Shown here one piece after another: positions 45,985 to 55,154 of a stretch of 64,000 nt of DNA; the stretch's first letter is position 1, and every line of letters begins with the position of its first letter. The position numbers were made by a program, and so were the translations under genes. The DNA is from Chitinophaga sp. GbtcB8 (GTDB lineage: Bacteria > Bacteroidota > Bacteroidia > Chitinophagales > Chitinophagaceae): assembly GCF_019091455.1 (NCBI RefSeq), contig NZ_JAGXJN010000031.1:45769-109768 (forward strand). Direction: 5' to 3'. The notes below the pieces were generated by a model. That model saw only the letters and a list, made by a program, of their open reading frames with translations. It was not told the DNA's origin and ran no database searches.

Positions 45985-48135
45985 TTATTTACGCATCATT
46001 GATTCAATAACGGTGTTAGCCGGTTTACCGATCGCGGAATTTTTGGTCAGATCCCAGAAATTTTCCCGCTGCTGTATCTGCGCCTGTGTGGTAACGATCC
46101 AGCTTTGGATCCATCCGGTGAGTGTGCACCATGCGCCCCAGCCTGCGTCGGAGTTGGATGCCCAGTAGTCCCATCGTCCGTAGTCAAAAGCCCTGAACCA
46201 GGCGCCATCCACATCTTTGTGCTTTTCACTCTGCACCTGTATCCTTGTCAGAAAATCAGAGAGCTTATTGGCGGCATCGCGGTACTTTTTATCGCCGGCT
46301 GCCGCTGCAGCCTCATTGAGGCTGAACACCGCAAAATTGCAGGTATACAGCATGCAGGCTACTTTTTCACCGTTGCGGAATATCAGTGATCCTTCATCTG
46401 AACCATAGTCTTCATTTTTTTTCAGCTCCCTGAACATGCCTTTGCCTTTGCCCAATTCCTCCATGATGGCGCCACTCTCATCCTGGTATTTCAATATTTC
46501 ATTGACCATTTTATCCAGCCATTCGCGGTGCTCCGGGGTATCTTCCACTCTCACCAGCCAGGCCAGTGGCAGTATCATGCGGGCGCGCTGGGTTTGCATG
46601 CTGCTGCCCCAAAGCCATTTATCGGGATAACCTTCCATCGTGATCCGGATGGCTTTTTTTGTCTGGGATAAAAGCGGTTCGTATTTCGTTTTATCGTACA
46701 ACCACAGGTAACAGGCCCACATCCAGGATTCAAAATGCGGGGAAATGTGAATGAGATCACGCTGCTGGTAGAACGGCAGACCGTTTTTGATAATATCCCC
46801 TTCCTCCAGCCGCTCTCCGCGGAAACCCAGTTTGCCGGTGGTCCTGAAGTTGCCCATGATGGCTTCCGCCAGCTCCTTATCCCAATTACCCTTGTTGAGA
46901 TACGATGCTGCACCAATGGCGCCGAGGATGGCCCGGGAATTATCGTCGCCGTAGAATGTGCCGGCGTTAGTAGTTGCCCAGCCGATAAGGCCGTAAGCAG
47001 GGCTGGCAGGATCGTTTTTAGCGCCTGCACGCAGATTGGAGGTATGGAACATAAAATCGATCAGGCGGGTCGATTTGTCCTTATAAGTTTGATTGTTGAA
47101 CAGCCGTCCTGCAGCCGCCAGCGCCATACTGGCTTCGCCCTGTACATCAGCGCGCATCCAGTAGCGGTATTGCTGACTGCCGTCGTAATAAATGGTGGAG
47201 GTATGCCCTTCAATAATGCCCAGGCTACCATCGCCATCAGGTTTACCTGCGGGTACCGGCGGACCTACCGGTGTAGTGCCGTTCCTGCCATCATGTTCGA
47301 GCCAATACACCTTCCAGGCAGGATGTATAAAAAAGCGGCCGTTATCAAACCACGCCGCGCCTTTGCGAATGCTGTTAAGGCGCGCGCCGGCAGGCAGGGA
47401 TGCTGTTTTGTTATACATCGGGCGCACATCTTCTTCCCACTTATTCAGTGTGATGTTTTTTATGCCGGTGATCCTGGAAAGTATGTAGGCCCACACTGAT
47501 TTCATGGAGGCCTGGGGCCCGTAACGCCCTGTCTGGAAATTACTCAGACCTGTCATACAAACCAGTGCATTGTCCCGTTCAAACAGCAAGGGATATGTTT
47601 TGGTACCGGCCAGCCCGTACTCCGCTTTATCAAATCCCACCACTTTTGCCAGTACTATCAGCGGGTTGCCGGCGGTAACGGGCAGAATGTGGCAGTTGTG
47701 AATACCCAGTAAACTCATAGGCGCCAGCTCATCACCGAAAACATCTGCGGTAATAACGCCGCGTTCAAATTTTGTTTCAAGGGGCTTTGCAGGAATATCG
47801 AGGCCGGGGAATGATACAGGATATTCTATATAAAGCCGCAGCGATTTTTTGCCTGCTTCATCCAGCAGCTGGCGCGTAATGCGGTTCACCGGGTCTGCCT
47901 GCGGATAGTTACTTCCCAGTATTAAAACCCCTGCTCCCTGTGGCGCGGCTTTCACCGCGGCTTCCGGCGTGCTGTACTTCCGTATGGTAAACCCCTCGCG
48001 CTGCAGCAGCCGGTACAGATCGTTCCGCACATTGCCATAGAAATAAACTTCCCTTCCTTTTTCTGCATGGGCCGTAAGCCCTGTACCAAGCAGGATGTAT
48101 ATCCAGAGAAAAATTGTTGCCTTTATTGTCTTCAT
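45985..48135 (-). CDS. Unassigned secreted protein: GATase-like domain plus alpha/alpha-toroid glycosidase-like domain
   Basis: A 716-residue protein with a signal peptide (to about HAEK, residue 25). Residues ~28-230 look like a Rossmann/GATase-like domain (VYFYGNVRNDLYRLL, then GAGVLILGSNYPQ). Residues ~310-705 are a run of paired helices (YRYWMRADVQGEASMAL, FYGDDNSRAILGAIGAASYL, LWGSSMQTQRARMILPLAWL, WYWAS-type aromatic clusters near the end), typical of (alpha/alpha)6-7 toroid glycosidases or lyases. Candidate acids include the Asp pair in YGDDNSR and Asp/Glu in ADVQGE and YGSDEGS. I do not recognise a named family. It is tightly packed between the ceramidase-fold gene (1-base gap) and GH172-b (7-base gap), so it belongs to the same pathway and may be a new glycoside hydrolase. 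Confidence 0.6.
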   Translation of the reverse strand: MKTIKATIFLWIYILLGTGLTAHAEKGREVYFYGNVRNDLYRLLQREGFTIRKYSTPEAAVKAAPQGAGVLILGSNYPQADPVNRITRQLLDEAGKKSLRLYIEYPVSFPGLDIPAKPLETKFERGVITADVFGDELAPMSLLGIHNCHILPVTAGNPLIVLAKVVGFDKAEYGLAGTKTYPLLFERDNALVCMTGLSNFQTGRYGPQASMKSVWAYILSRITGIKNITLNKWEEDVRPMYNKTASLPAGARLNSIRKGAAWFDNGRFFIHPAWKVYWLEHDGRNGTTPVGPPVPAGKPDGDGSLGIIEGHTSTIYYDGSQQYRYWMRADVQGEASMALAAAGRLFNNQTYKDKSTRLIDFMFHTSNLRAGAKNDPASPAYGLIGWATTNAGTFYGDDNSRAILGAIGAASYLNKGNWDKELAEAIMGNFRTTGKLGFRGERLEEGDIIKNGLPFYQQRDLIHISPHFESWMWACYLWLYDKTKYEPLLSQTKKAIRITMEGYPDKWLWGSSMQTQRARMILPLAWLVRVEDTPEHREWLDKMVNEILKYQDESGAIMEELGKGKGMFRELKKNEDYGSDEGSLIFRNGEKVACMLYTCNFAVFSLNEAAAAAGDKKYRDAANKLSDFLTRIQVQSEKHKDVDGAWFRAFDYGRWDYWASNSDAGWGAWCTLTGWIQSWIVTTQAQIQQRENFWDLTKNSAIGKPANTVIESMMRK

Positions 48136-48136
48136 A

Positions 48137-49363
48137 TCAATTAGTTATTGGAATGTATGTAGCAGATAATGCTGCCAGCAGCCGTTGCGCTTCCGCAATA
48201 ATGAGTGCTTCCGCTTCTTTTCCCAGGTAAGACCATTTGCCCGGGCCGGTTTCATAACCGCCTTCTTCAAATGCCTTTTCAGTAGGCACATAACCGATGG
48301 TGTTCTCTGCATATGCTGCTACGATGGTGTGTTCAAAAGGCGAATTCCGTTCAATGGCAAAAGCGATTGCTGTAAAGGGCTCACCGGGAATGAATACCAG
48401 GGCGAGGGAGCCGATGGCAATAGCATTGAACCTTGCAAGGGCCTCTGCAGCCTGCGTTACGCCTGCTTCCGGTCTCACAGGCAGCTGCATTTCGCTGTGT
48501 ATATAACGGAATGCGCCGGCGCACAACACGCCCCGCTCCTGCCCTGCCAATGCGGCCAGCGCCTTGCCATGCTGTTGCGCATATACCTGCCCGCCGGACA
48601 CGGTGGGAGGATTGATATCGCCTGCTGCCCCATTCAGGAAAAGCGGCATGCCGTGCTTACCGGATGCTTCCAGCGCTAAACACATTTCACCCGGAAACTC
48701 TGCGGAAATATGCGGTATGCACATTTCATGTACTGGGTGGCAAACGGCGTGTACCAGCGTAGCTATGACATCACCGCTATCAGCTTCTAACGTTACCGCA
48801 TACACGCGGCGGTCAACAGGCTCCCTGCCAAGCAGCTCCGGTGTTATAGGCTGCATGGCATCAGACATCATTATCCCTTCCGGTGTTGGAATGCGGCGTT
48901 GCAGGGAATAACCTTCCAGCCTGGCAACAGCCACCGATGCATGGCAGGGCTGCGCTGCCGCAGCTGCCTGCTGAATGGCTTGTTTGACCTGCTGCTGCAC
49001 ACCTGCCAGCCATTGTTTATAAACCGGCGTGCGGTACAGGTCTGATAAAGCCACTGATTCCGGACCGTTATGTGTATGCGTGCAGGTGATGATGATCCTG
49101 TCCGGCGGAATAGTATCAGACAGTTCTTTTTTGAACTGCTGCCATCCGCCAACCGCTGTATCGTTTAGCGCCAGCAGATCCAACGACACCACTGCCACCA
49201 GGTCCTTCAACGTGCCCAATACCAGTACACGGGCTTTCAGCGGCAGCCTTACTGATTGAAAAGGTGCATACAGCCCGTGTACAGAGGAAGTGAGCAAACC
49301 CACTTCCAGCGGCGGTGTAATGTCTGTTACCGAAGTGCCGGCCAGTAATTGCAATGGTTCCAT
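48137..49363 (-). CDS. Neutral/alkaline ceramidase N-terminal-fold protein lacking the catalytic serine
   Basis: A 408-residue protein with no signal peptide, hence probably cytoplasmic. It matches the N-terminal catalytic fold of neutral ceramidases: GTSVTDITPP at the start, VVSLDLLALN, the CTHTHNGPES metal-binding motif and LVHAVCHPV. True ceramidases need the serine in GDVSPN; here the same place reads GDINPP, so Asn251 replaces that serine. It is also about 200-300 residues shorter, missing the C-terminal domain. The metal-site histidines are kept. It is therefore unlikely to hydrolyse ceramide, and its real reaction is unknown. Gaps of 7 bases upstream and 1 base downstream place it firmly in the operon. 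Confidence 0.75.
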   Translation of the reverse strand: MEPLQLLAGTSVTDITPPLEVGLLTSSVHGLYAPFQSVRLPLKARVLVLGTLKDLVAVVSLDLLALNDTAVGGWQQFKKELSDTIPPDRIIITCTHTHNGPESVALSDLYRTPVYKQWLAGVQQQVKQAIQQAAAAAQPCHASVAVARLEGYSLQRRIPTPEGIMMSDAMQPITPELLGREPVDRRVYAVTLEADSGDVIATLVHAVCHPVHEMCIPHISAEFPGEMCLALEASGKHGMPLFLNGAAGDINPPTVSGGQVYAQQHGKALAALAGQERGVLCAGAFRYIHSEMQLPVRPEAGVTQAAEALARFNAIAIGSLALVFIPGEPFTAIAFAIERNSPFEHTIVAAYAENTIGYVPTEKAFEEGGYETGPGKWSYLGKEAEALIIAEAQRLLAALSATYIPITN

Positions 49364-49370
49364 ATGATTG

Positions 49371-50180
49371 CTAAGCGCCTTGTTTTTTTACCCAGTTAAG
49401 CGATTGCTGCCAGAAGGCATCATAGCTGTCCCACAGCTCAAAATTTAAACCCCAGTGCGGTGCGGGATCAGACATATAAGTAAGAATGCGGCCTTTCCCA
49501 TATTCTCCTGCCACTACCAGCGGATCACCGGTTTCTTTCACACGTACCAGCACTTCCCCTTCAGGTTTGGCGGTTACCTCGTTATAACCGAAGATCGGTG
49601 GAAAGGTATCCCAGCTCAATCCTTTTACGGCCGGATGACTGGGCACCAACAGCTCTGCTGTGAAGCCGGCAGAAGATTCAACCAGGTCTTCTGTAGCAAG
49701 GCACTGCACAGGTAACGCATTAGAGAAAGAACTTCTTCCCCAGCCGCCTTTACCGAATGCACCGCTGAATGACAGCCAGCCGCCAAGCATTAACAAGCCG
49801 CCGCCGTCTGCGATCCAGTTTTTAATAGTGGTAAGCCGGTCAGGGAAAGTAACCACTGTATCTTTCCGCTGCGCACGGTCAAAAAAGCTGGGGAACAGGT
49901 GAAAACATTTTGCTTCCACATCGCTGATAATAAGACCGGTTGAAGTGTCCAGTATTTCTTCAAGCCTGCCGGGCTGCATGCGGTACAATTCCCAGTTGGC
50001 CATGCTGGTTACATCCACCACCGGATCAATGGCTTTTACCAGTCTTTTTCCATAAAAGTGCAGGTCTGCATCTTTAGTTTCCGTTCCAAAAGGTGTTTCA
50101 ATAAATAGCGGTCCCACGCTGAATACCCAGTCGCCCAGGTAAAGAATGTGCTCCCGTTTTACGTCCGTCGTTTGTTTCAT
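49371..50180 (-). CDS. Glutamine amidotransferase-like (GATase1-like) protein without catalytic cysteine
   Basis: A 269-residue cytoplasmic protein with a class-I GATase-like fold: HILYLGDWVFSVGPLFIETPFG at the N-terminus (read as separate strands), IADGGGLLMLGGWLSFSG at the place of the nucleophile elbow, and VAGEYGKGRILTYMSDPAPHWG at the end. The elbow of true amidotransferases carries a Cys; here it reads LGGWLSF, so it cannot act by that chemistry. The family is related to ThuA-like proteins found in carbohydrate catabolic operons, whose biochemical role is mostly unknown. It lies between the symporter (19-base gap) and the ceramidase-fold protein (7-base gap). Interestingly the secreted toroid protein two genes on also has a GATase-like domain. 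Confidence 0.7.
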   Translation of the reverse strand: MKQTTDVKREHILYLGDWVFSVGPLFIETPFGTETKDADLHFYGKRLVKAIDPVVDVTSMANWELYRMQPGRLEEILDTSTGLIISDVEAKCFHLFPSFFDRAQRKDTVVTFPDRLTTIKNWIADGGGLLMLGGWLSFSGAFGKGGWGRSSFSNALPVQCLATEDLVESSAGFTAELLVPSHPAVKGLSWDTFPPIFGYNEVTAKPEGEVLVRVKETGDPLVVAGEYGKGRILTYMSDPAPHWGLNFELWDSYDAFWQQSLNWVKKQGA

Positions 50181-50199
50181 GTTTTATCTGATTTTATAA

Positions 50200-52053
50200 T
50201 TAATTCATGTTGTTCATGACCGGTTCTTCCTCTTTTACGGTTATGGGCAAAGCATTATCCGCTGCCCGCAACGCCAGCACTGCCAGGTATTTTTCCGCCA
50301 GTTTCCAGAAAATAATAAAGGTGATGACCGCTGCTGCAACAGTCAGTATTCCTTCGGGATACCGCGCAAACCATGCGTGGGTAAGCCCCAGCATGAGCAG
50401 CGATACAGACACAGTTCCCAGGGCGGCGATGAATATGCCGCGGAATACCAGCTTGAACGAGCCGGCAGGGCCTTGTTTGTCCAGTGTTTTGTAGGGCGTC
50501 CAGCAGCCCAGCGGATGCGCCCTGACGTAAAATTTACGCAACAGCTCATCCGGATCGGGTTTGGTAAGCAGCGCCACGGCAACCCACAATACGGTAGTGA
50601 GGCCCATTACCAAAAGTGTTTGCCAGTACCAGGGTATCACTAAACTGTTTGCCCAGGGAACATCCAAAAAAGCCAGTAACCTGGGGCCTAACACCACCAG
50701 ACAAAAAATACCCGCACCACCAAAGGAAGCGGTTACGCGTGCAGGACCATTGAAACGCCACCACCACCATTGTGCCCAGTTGGCGGGCAGCTCTGCGGCG
50801 CTGAGAGAGAGCATAAAAATGGCCACATCTGTAATAATAAGTACATTGAACACAACGGCAACTGACAGGGCAAGAATGATGATCATGCCCAGTTTTCCCA
50901 TCAGCATGTAATGGCTTTCTTTTGCTTTGGGTACAAGCCAGCGGCGGTAGATGTCGCTCACCAGCACCTGGCTGCCGAAATTGAGATTATCGCCTACAGT
51001 AGACATGGTGGCGGCCAGCATGGCGGCTACCATCAATCCCATAGCACCCACGGGCAGCAATGTTTTCATTAACCTCCCGTACACCAGCTCCCGGTCAGCA
51101 CCGGCCTCCCGCAATTCAGGCCACATCACCGCCGCACTGATGCTGGGTAATGTAACGAGCAATAGCAGCAGGAACATGCTGATAGCTGTAACCACATACA
51201 TGGTCAGCGCTTCTGCCGGTGTGCGCGTGGAAAGAATGCGCTGCCCTTCCATGGCCCCGCCCATGGGAGCCGCATCTCCGCCGTAGCCGATGCTTTGTCC
51301 CAGCAACCATCCCAATGCAGCTGCAAGGGGAAACACCGCATGATCTTTAGGTGGTATGGAGCCCAGTATCTCCGCACCCGAGGGGCCGAACTTAGTGCGA
51401 ATGGCGGTTACCATTGCCTCAGCGCCGCCGAAGTGCCGGAGCGTAAGCCAGGCCAGCATTAATGTGCCGATGAGAAAAATGATCATCTGTATAAAATTCG
51501 AGATCACCACGCCCTTGTATCCTGAAGAGAATACAAAAAGAAGTGAAACCGGCACTACGAGATATAATGTTTCCAGTTTGGAGAGGTTAAAAGCCGGTCC
51601 CATGATCTTACAGGCAGCCAGCAGTGTAATGCCCGTCCAGGCAGGCATGGCCACCATGGAAGTACGGATGGCAATCCAGAGCCGCATGGCGGCAGCGGCG
51701 CCTTTCGGGAAACGCAGATCATAAAATTCAAGGGTAGTGAACAGGTTAAGCCGGCGCCAGAAAACGGCAAACAATACGCCTCCAAGAAAAAGCGCCAGGC
51801 CAAACCGGCTGAGGTACCACCAGCAAATGAAGCCGCCGGTGGCCACTGCCAGGCCGCCGTAACCGGTTGCTGCATCAGGGCTCACCAATGCTGCCGTATA
51901 GGAAATACCGTTTAGCCAGCCGGGTATTTTACGGCCTCCCAGGAAAAAATTATCCATGCTCTTGTTGGCGAAACGGCGGTGCCAGAACCCTATGCCAAGC
52001 ATGAGCAAAATATAGATCCCTACTATCCAGATGTCTATTTGGTGCCAGTTCAT
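50200..52053 (-). CDS. Sodium:solute symporter (SSS family)
   Basis: A 617-residue inner-membrane transporter with about 13-14 hydrophobic segments, from IWIVGIYILLMLGIGFW near the N-terminus to segments around residues 530-585. SSS features are seen: NFFLGGRKIPGW after the first helix, SYTAALVSPDAATGYGG in the second region and the ISNFIQMIIFLIGTLML helix. These proteins use Na+ to import sugars, polyols, acids or amino acids. It is the fourth gene of the LacI-linked operon, 16 bases after GH172-c. It is the only inner-membrane importer here, so it should carry the final periplasmic product to the cytoplasmic HisD-like enzyme. The last ~100 residues are more hydrophilic. Confidence 0.9.
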   Translation of the reverse strand: MNWHQIDIWIVGIYILLMLGIGFWHRRFANKSMDNFFLGGRKIPGWLNGISYTAALVSPDAATGYGGLAVATGGFICWWYLSRFGLALFLGGVLFAVFWRRLNLFTTLEFYDLRFPKGAAAAMRLWIAIRTSMVAMPAWTGITLLAACKIMGPAFNLSKLETLYLVVPVSLLFVFSSGYKGVVISNFIQMIIFLIGTLMLAWLTLRHFGGAEAMVTAIRTKFGPSGAEILGSIPPKDHAVFPLAAALGWLLGQSIGYGGDAAPMGGAMEGQRILSTRTPAEALTMYVVTAISMFLLLLLVTLPSISAAVMWPELREAGADRELVYGRLMKTLLPVGAMGLMVAAMLAATMSTVGDNLNFGSQVLVSDIYRRWLVPKAKESHYMLMGKLGMIIILALSVAVVFNVLIITDVAIFMLSLSAAELPANWAQWWWWRFNGPARVTASFGGAGIFCLVVLGPRLLAFLDVPWANSLVIPWYWQTLLVMGLTTVLWVAVALLTKPDPDELLRKFYVRAHPLGCWTPYKTLDKQGPAGSFKLVFRGIFIAALGTVSVSLLMLGLTHAWFARYPEGILTVAAAVITFIIFWKLAEKYLAVLALRAADNALPITVKEEEPVMNNMN

Positions 52054-52069
52054 ATGTGATCCCGGTTTA

Positions 52070-53278
52070 TTAGAGAATGCCTTTTAATCGTTGTGCGAGT
52101 GGCGCCAGCGGCGGCAGGTTGTTCTCCGGTTTGTCCAGGTAGAAATAGGCTGTGGCGGAATAATTGTCCACGCGGTAAAAATTCACCCATTCGTCTGCCG
52201 GAAACCTGTCGTCCATCAGATCAGGATACGCAGGCTCCTCCAGCAGTTTTATCAGCCCGTTCTGCGTCATCACGGAAACAGGTTTTACTTTACCACCTGC
52301 TTTTGCTATAGCCCTGATCTTGTCCCTTCCGCCGCCGCCCATTTGCTGTATGGTCACTTTACAATCCGTCTGGAAGTAAACGGGATCAGGAATGTGATAG
52401 CGGTAAAATGCATACTGTCCTTTTTGTTTATCAACAATAGGCGCACCCTGGTACAGATGTGCAAAAGGACCAAGGTTCCATGCAGAGCCTACGTAATCTT
52501 CAGTACCGGTGCCAACAAGCGAGGGATATTGTTTGTCACCATCCAGGTACATTTTTATCTCCCCTTCGCCAAACCAGGTATCGCCGTAGATCTTGTCCGG
52601 GATGATGCTCAGGTTAGTGCCTAAAAAACGCCCCTTGCCTTTTACCTGCGGCAGTATTTCAAAGTCATTCCCTGGCATGCTGTCTGTACTGCTGGTCCAG
52701 CATGCATGGAAATACGCGATCTCCTGCGGATGCTTTTTCACTTTCGTCAGGTTCACATCAAAAAACAGCAGCTGATTGTGTTTGGACTCATTCACAAAAA
52801 CGATCTTCGCATGTTTTTTAAAAGGCATTGGAATAAAACAGTTAAATGATTTGCCTTCAGGGTCGGAGAACAGCGCACTTTGAAAAGCTGTTCTGCGCCC
52901 CAGCCCTATGCCAAAGAAATCTCCCAGGGGCACTGACACCGCAGGTTTGGCGGCGCCGTCCCAGTACATTTCAATATAAATGGAACGGAGCGAAGCCGGG
53001 CTTCTTTCGATAATGGTCATCCATATCCGGTTGATCACTCCTGCCCCGTTGTAATCCATCATTACTTTCCGTTCGCCTGCCTTTATCCATTCTGATGCGT
53101 GCCCTTTTGCGCCTTTGTTTTCCATGCCGCCCTTTCCTTTTGTACCGGAAGCATTCTCCAGGCTTACCCATTGCGTTTCAGCACCCGCAGGCAGCTCGTA
53201 TAGTTGCTGCGCATGTGTGGTTTCGAAAAAAAAGCAGCATAGCAACAACATGCACCCGCTGTTGAATAATTTTGCCAT
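52070..53278 (-). CDS. GH172/DUF2961 family protein (GH172-c), secreted
   Basis: A 402-residue secreted protein (signal to about HAQ, residue 24; a Cys-rich hydrophobic core CMLLLCCFFF). DUF2961/GH172 blocks: YNGAGVINRIWMT, MYWDGAAKPAVSVPLGDFFG and LVGTGTEDYVGSAWN. It is close in size to GH172-b but clearly a separate lineage, for example in the loop GLGRRTAFQSALFSD. It directly follows SusD3 (24-base gap), so the three GH172 genes are spread along the operon rather than in tandem. A furanosidase-like role on periplasmic or surface oligosaccharides is inferred from the family. Confidence 0.87.
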   Translation of the reverse strand: MAKLFNSGCMLLLCCFFFETTHAQQLYELPAGAETQWVSLENASGTKGKGGMENKGAKGHASEWIKAGERKVMMDYNGAGVINRIWMTIIERSPASLRSIYIEMYWDGAAKPAVSVPLGDFFGIGLGRRTAFQSALFSDPEGKSFNCFIPMPFKKHAKIVFVNESKHNQLLFFDVNLTKVKKHPQEIAYFHACWTSSTDSMPGNDFEILPQVKGKGRFLGTNLSIIPDKIYGDTWFGEGEIKMYLDGDKQYPSLVGTGTEDYVGSAWNLGPFAHLYQGAPIVDKQKGQYAFYRYHIPDPVYFQTDCKVTIQQMGGGGRDKIRAIAKAGGKVKPVSVMTQNGLIKLLEEPAYPDLMDDRFPADEWVNFYRVDNYSATAYFYLDKPENNLPPLAPLAQRLKGIL

Positions 53279-53302
53279 TTGTATTTGTTGTTTGATGATA
53301 GC

Positions 53303-55135
53303 TTACCAGCCTGGGTTCTGCACCAGGTTCCTGTTCTTTTCAAGCTCACGCTGCTGAATGGGCCACAGATAATGTTTCTTTTCAAACACTCTTTTCTCCA
53401 CCACTTTTCTTACATAAAAAGCGTCGCTGGATATGTTGTAGCCGTCCGTAAGCACATCCAGGCCATAAATGTTTGCGTTGTCTGTCTTCTCGGCGATCTT
53501 CCAGCGATGCTCATCAAAATAGCGGTGTGTTTCAAAGGCCAGCTCTATCCGCCGTTCATGCCGGATCCTTTCCCGCATATCTGACTGCGAGAGGCCCGGA
53601 GACAGGCCCGGCAAGCCTGCACGGTCGCGGATCAGGTTCACGTATTTATATACATCCGGCAAGGGCCCCTGTGCTTCGTTCAATGCTTCGGCATAGTTGA
53701 GGTACTGCTCACCCAGGCGAAAAAATATCCAGGTTCTGATGGGCCCTGCTTTGGGCTGCATAACGTACGAGGGGTTCGTTAGTTTTTTCATAAGATACCC
53801 TGTTTCGCTGAAATTTGCACCAGCGTCGAACGGCCGGCCGTCAATTCCTCCTTTCCAGAATTCCAGCGGCGTGCTCCTGTTCTGCGGAGGGCCGGTTTTA
53901 AACTTTGCGCCCGTGAAATTGATGCTGGCATAAAAACGGGGCTCCCGGTCTACATACATTCCGCGGGTACCGGCATAATAGTGATCGGTGGCGGTAACAG
54001 CCTGAGTATTCTCATTATAGCCGGAAAGCGGGTTGATAACAGGCGTCATGTCTGCATTATATCCCAGGATGGGGCGTATGCCATTCGCCATTTCATAATC
54101 ATCCACAATATTCTGTGTAGCATCCTGCAAAGGCCAGCCGGCGCCGGCCATTCCTCTGGGTTCGCTATAGGCGTCTATGTTCAGATAATCGGGATCATTG
54201 CTGGTAAAAAATACTTCCTCGTTAAAATTAATGTAGAATACCTCCTGGTAATTTTTTACAGGATCGGCGCCTGAGCGGTGCAATTTATGTCCGGCAGATT
54301 CCGCCAGGTCTATACAGGCTTTTGCTGCCGCGGCGGCGGCCTCCCATCTCGCTGCCTGAAAATCCGGGAACAGGCGCATGCCTTCTTTGTCTTTAAAGGA
54401 GGCATAATCCGGATTGCCGTTCCACAACGGACTGGCCATATATAACAGCGCCCTGGCCTTCAGCGCCATACAGGTCACTTTAGAGGGTTTACCGTAATCA
54501 GTAGTGGCCGTTATCCTCAGCGGCAACAGCGCGGCGGCCTTGTCGCATTCACTTACAATAAACTCCACACACTTTTCAATGGGCTGGCGTTTAAAAGCTG
54601 TGAGGTCTTCATCCAGCAGCAGCGTTCTGTCTATTATCGGTACGGGGCCGTAAGCCCTGATCAGGAAAAAATGATGAAGCGCACGCAGGAACATGGCCTC
54701 TCCTTTCCAGTTAGTGATCTTGTCTTCCGTTGCCAATTCGGATGGCACCAGCTTGCCGATGTTTTCCAGGAATATATTCGCTTTGCGGATGGCAATGTAG
54801 CTTTGCGACCAGATATCCTGCACATACGAATCAGCATTCCAGTTACCGTTGTTCATGGCGTTGGTGAAGTTGGGCTCATAGCTGATCTCCAGCTCATCTG
54901 AGGCGGCATTGAACGCATTATTCACCGCGCATCCCACACAGGGGTTATCCACCATCGCCAGCTCTTTCGGAAGGTGTGAATAGATATTGGCAAGGTATTG
55001 TTCGGCGAAAATAGCGTTGGTAAATACCTGCTCCTGTGTCAGGTCTTCATCCGGTGTTTTCTCCAGGTAATCCTTTTTACAGGATGGCGTAAAAAGCAGT
55101 ACTGCGGCCAGCAGGAGAATGATATATGAGTTCAT
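53303..55135 (-). CDS. SusD-like outer-membrane glycan-binding lipoprotein (SusD3)
   Basis: A 610-residue RagB/SusD lipoprotein (lipobox LFTPSCKKDYLEK, Cys19). It has the N-terminal family motif (DLTQEQVFTNAIFAEQYLANIYSHLP), the repeat helix AMFLRALHHFFLIRAYG and the C-terminal ERRIELAFETHRYFDEHRW, and ends in NRNLVQNPGW, typical of larger SusD proteins. It is about 80 residues longer than SusD1 and SusD2 and belongs to a different branch. It sits 19 bases after SusC3 and pairs with it for glycan capture. Confidence 0.93.
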   Translation of the reverse strand: MNSYIILLLAAVLLFTPSCKKDYLEKTPDEDLTQEQVFTNAIFAEQYLANIYSHLPKELAMVDNPCVGCAVNNAFNAASDELEISYEPNFTNAMNNGNWNADSYVQDIWSQSYIAIRKANIFLENIGKLVPSELATEDKITNWKGEAMFLRALHHFFLIRAYGPVPIIDRTLLLDEDLTAFKRQPIEKCVEFIVSECDKAAALLPLRITATTDYGKPSKVTCMALKARALLYMASPLWNGNPDYASFKDKEGMRLFPDFQAARWEAAAAAAKACIDLAESAGHKLHRSGADPVKNYQEVFYINFNEEVFFTSNDPDYLNIDAYSEPRGMAGAGWPLQDATQNIVDDYEMANGIRPILGYNADMTPVINPLSGYNENTQAVTATDHYYAGTRGMYVDREPRFYASINFTGAKFKTGPPQNRSTPLEFWKGGIDGRPFDAGANFSETGYLMKKLTNPSYVMQPKAGPIRTWIFFRLGEQYLNYAEALNEAQGPLPDVYKYVNLIRDRAGLPGLSPGLSQSDMRERIRHERRIELAFETHRYFDEHRWKIAEKTDNANIYGLDVLTDGYNISSDAFYVRKVVEKRVFEKKHYLWPIQQRELEKNRNLVQNPGW

Positions 55136-55154
55136 GATACCTGATTTAAGTTGA

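Noticed and set aside
45258..46010. 250-codon plus-strand frame opposite GH172-b
   Set aside because: Antisense shadow; no recognisable motif and it crosses an operon junction.
46735..47499. 254-codon plus-strand frame opposite the toroid protein
   Set aside because: Antisense shadow; the minus-strand gene is continuous and has a signal peptide and helical repeats.
48137..49363. True neutral ceramidase
   Set aside because: The essential serine of GDVSPN is Asn here, the C-terminal domain is missing and there is no export signal.
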